From Bacteroidales bacterium UBA1715 (lineage in GTDB: Bacteria > Bacteroidota > Bacteroidia > Bacteroidales > UBA1715), in contig DCIX01000036.1 in NCBI GenBank assembly GCA_002317135.1, forward strand, positions 114,236 through 178,235: DNA of 64,000 nucleotides. Direction: 5' to 3'. The position numbers and the translations under genes were made by a program. Under the pieces are notes generated by a model, which ran no database searches, was not told the DNA's origin, and saw only the letters and a list, made by a program, of their open reading frames with translations. This document shows positions 62,618-64,000 of the stretch, piece by piece (the stretch's first letter is position 1; each line of letters starts with the position of its first letter).

Positions 62618-63523
62618 TTATTGCCAAAGCGGTTCTGATTTCCAATCGATAGGGAATCCCATTGCCACGATGTCAACCTCTGGAAAATCAAAAAGGAGAC
62701 AATGTAGCTTTGCCAGCATGTCATTGTTGGGATTCACTACATTCAAAAGATACTTGATAATACAAATGTCATGATAAACCTTCAGTGTATCTGTTGGTAA
62801 CGTTATCCATGGTCTTGTCATACGATTGGGGATGGTTGGATTCATAGTATTTCGCTTATTCCATATACGCGCATGATGAGCACAATCATTACGAGTGAGA
62901 TACAACTTCGTCATCCAACTTTCAAAAGGTGGTACTTGCAAGCCAAATTGTTGTGAGACTTTCTTCTTTAGTTTATTGTCTTTAAGATTACTAAAAATAT
63001 TCGTTATACAACCAAATGGTAAAATTTCGGCCAGCATCCATACCGGAGGAAACGGATCAGTGTAGTTCGTCCTAAATTTTGTTATAAATTCCTCATGAGA
63101 ATGTCTTATTTCTTTGATTATTAAAGATATGGTATTGGAAAACTTGACTTTATCGGCAAAATGAATAGGATTTGTAATCCAGAATTTATCTCCTGTCATT
63201 TCGCAAATTGTATTTACAATGGTAGCACGTATTGCGACTTCTACTTTTTCTATCTCATTAAAAATGAGCATTCTTAACTTTTTGTCAAAGCGATACAACA
63301 TCATAGCTTGATTGAAAGAAGCTCCTATCTTAAAATGTTTTTCTGATTTAGGCATTTGCAGCAAAGGTATCAAATAAGCCGAAAGCCTATAATAGCCAAT
63401 AGTAGAAAGGTAGCGTTCCGCCTGTTGTTGATTCGAAATACAAAGTCCTCTTATTCTTAAGAGTTGTACCAAATCATGCACATTCTTGTATGATTCGGTA
63501 AAAGGAGTAGCTTTTATGGTCAT
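62618..63523 (-). CDS. abiF: AbiF-type (Abi_2) HEPN RNase toxin
   Basis: A 301-residue Abi-family protein. The start is the ATG at 63521-63523 (MTIKATPFTESYKNVHDLVQ); longer frames run into the leader RNA. Family features: YLSTIGYYRLSAYLIPLL (about 39-56), FDKKLRMLIFNEIEKVEVAIR (HEPN helix, with E and R) and the HEPN active-site motif RNDCAHHARIWN, with R211 and H216. HEPN proteins with RxxxxH cut RNA, so growth arrest by RNA cleavage on activation is expected. AbiF is described as a toxin held by an RNA antitoxin; the leader at 63534-63588 is a candidate. A small regulator gene lies upstream. Confidence 0.88.
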   Translation of the reverse strand: MTIKATPFTESYKNVHDLVQLLRIRGLCISNQQQAERYLSTIGYYRLSAYLIPLLQMPKSEKHFKIGASFNQAMMLYRFDKKLRMLIFNEIEKVEVAIRATIVNTICEMTGDKFWITNPIHFADKVKFSNTISLIIKEIRHSHEEFITKFRTNYTDPFPPVWMLAEILPFGCITNIFSNLKDNKLKKKVSQQFGLQVPPFESWMTKLYLTRNDCAHHARIWNKRNTMNPTIPNRMTRPWITLPTDTLKVYHDICIIKYLLNVVNPNNDMLAKLHCLLFDFPEVDIVAMGFPIDWKSEPLWQ

Positions 63524-63533
63524 AAGTTGCGGT

Positions 63534-63588
63534 AAAAAAAAACGACCCGCACATTTGAGCATCGTTGAGAGGCTTGGCGGGTTCTGGT
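63534..63588 (-). ncRNA. Candidate AbiF-associated antitoxin RNA (structured, ends in U9)
   Basis: In the 69 bases before abiF, ACCCGC (77-82) pairs with GCGGGT (45-50; offsets in 635xx), closing a 26-base region with a smaller AGC/GCU helix and an 11-base loop (CUCUCAACGAU). Directly downstream are CG and nine U residues (63534-63542), a classic intrinsic terminator tail. With the -7 box at 63593-63600 this predicts a transcript of about 50 bases. AbiF proteins are known to travel with a conserved structured RNA. This RNA's identity rests on location and structure, not on a covariance match. Confidence 0.65.
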
Positions 63589-63592
63589 ATTG

Positions 63593-63600
63593 CAAAGATA
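63593..63600 (-). promoter_or_regulatory. -7 element of the AbiF RNA/abiF transcript
   Basis: TATCTTTG on the minus strand matches TAnnTTTG. It lies directly before the structured RNA, so the RNA would start near 63588. A -33 TTG at ideal spacing is absent. Confidence 0.5.
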
Positions 63601-63652
63601 ATTATTTTAGTGAATTCTATATATTTTGGCAACAAATTTTATTATACGACAA

Positions 63653-63886
63653 CTATTTCAAATGCAGATTGTTGCATACATATTCGGAATAATACTTGAA
63701 AAAATCTACCCCCAACACCAAAGATAACTTCGTAAGCAAATGTGTATCTATCCATTCTTTTTCAAAAATCTTATACATATTGTCGCGAGTATAGTTTAGC
63801 TGTTTTGCACACCACGTTACGGAACGACCTTGATCCTTCAAAGTCTGCTGAATAATTTTTCCAATATGTGGCGGCATTTCGTTCAT
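63653..63886 (-). CDS. Small XRE-like helix-turn-helix protein
   Basis: A 77-residue protein. The start is the ATG at 63884-63886 (MNEMPPHIGKIIQQTL); a longer frame adds 21 unlike residues. An HTH is visible at about 20-45: SVTWCAKQLNYTRDNMYKIF, with the Cro/CI pattern, followed by a short dimerisation-like helix (LLTKLSLVLGVDFFKYYSEY). It lies 52 bases upstream of the abiF promoter box, in the same direction, and may regulate that unit or belong to another accessory element. Nothing further is identifiable in 63887-64000. Confidence 0.72.
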   Translation of the reverse strand: MNEMPPHIGKIIQQTLKDQGRSVTWCAKQLNYTRDNMYKIFEKEWIDTHLLTKLSLVLGVDFFKYYSEYVCNNLHLK

Positions 63887-64000
63887 GGTCCAGATTAAAT
63901 CCGCATAAAAAAAGGCGGAATTTTCGCTTTTCAACCTATTTTGATGCAAAGCTCTGGACTGCTTTATGGTAAATAGGAACGAAAATCCACGCCATAGCGT

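Noticed and set aside
63887..64000. Inverted repeat ACGC-CATA-GCGT at the right edge and a short GC patch near 63910
   Set aside because: Arms of four bases are expected by chance and the window ends here, so no element can be supported.

Overview
The window looks like a chromosomal segment of an AT-rich member of the order Bacteroidales. The evidence is lineage habit rather than one marker. There is a fused MurF-alanine racemase, a TamL-like lipoprotein and the small L28-L33-DUF4295-FtsY block. There are PorP/SprF and PorE-like (type IX secretion associated) envelope proteins, carboxyspermidine-route polyamine genes and a futalosine-route menaquinone enzyme. Promoters match the Bacteroidetes -33 TTG / -7 TAnnTTTG pattern. 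Family-level placement cannot be read from the sequence.

Layout. Positions 1-9785 (minus strand) hold the core transcription/translation operon: tRNA-Thr, tuf, tRNA-Trp, secE, nusG, rplK, rplA, rplJ, rplL, an attenuator-like hairpin, rpoB and the first 473 codons of rpoC, which runs off the window. Upstream, rpsU-xerC-hpf form a second unit (9813-11266). Positions 11271-16330 encode a triple helix-hairpin-helix protein, a TamL-like outer membrane assembly lipoprotein and a long-chain acyl-CoA ligase. Positions 16577-19364 (plus) carry a cupin, a lipoprotein and class I fumarase. Positions 19416-22282 (minus) carry a CDF exporter, ftsY and small ribosomal proteins. Ornithine aminotransferase follows, then a TPR-SpoIIE phosphatase and murF-alr on the plus strand.

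Positions 28811-31825 are an apparent operon of alpha-galactosidase, a Nudix-fold regulator with a degenerate catalytic box and anhydro-MurNAc kinase. Positions 31940-39380 hold three PorE-like TPR/beta-propeller/OmpA proteins and one PorP/SprF protein. After purM comes a minus-strand unit: a nucleotide-sugar dehydrogenase, rsfS, ftsH, a LUD protein, cdsA, psd and mqnA. A NamZ-like muramidase, an LolC/E-type permease, folE, dtd, a class III cyclase-like protein, trpS, rsgA and the carboxyspermidine pathway genes complete the housekeeping part.

From about 56.7 kb the content becomes accessory. There is an unknown protein, an FGE-like/barrel protein, a secreted caspase-like protease, an LPP20/DUF4384-like gene split by a frameshift in a 7-base homopolymer, and a second LPP20-like protein. 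Several of these share TATACAAT motifs upstream.

The right end (62.6-63.9 kb) is the most exciting part. It carries an AbiF-type HEPN protein preceded by its own promoter-like element and a short structured RNA ending in a 9-U run, next to a small XRE-like regulator. This matches an AbiF toxin with an RNA antitoxin, the family proposed as the ancestor of Cas13. No CRISPR array, complete insertion sequence, prophage or rRNA was seen, and no gene-free stretch exceeds 300 bases.
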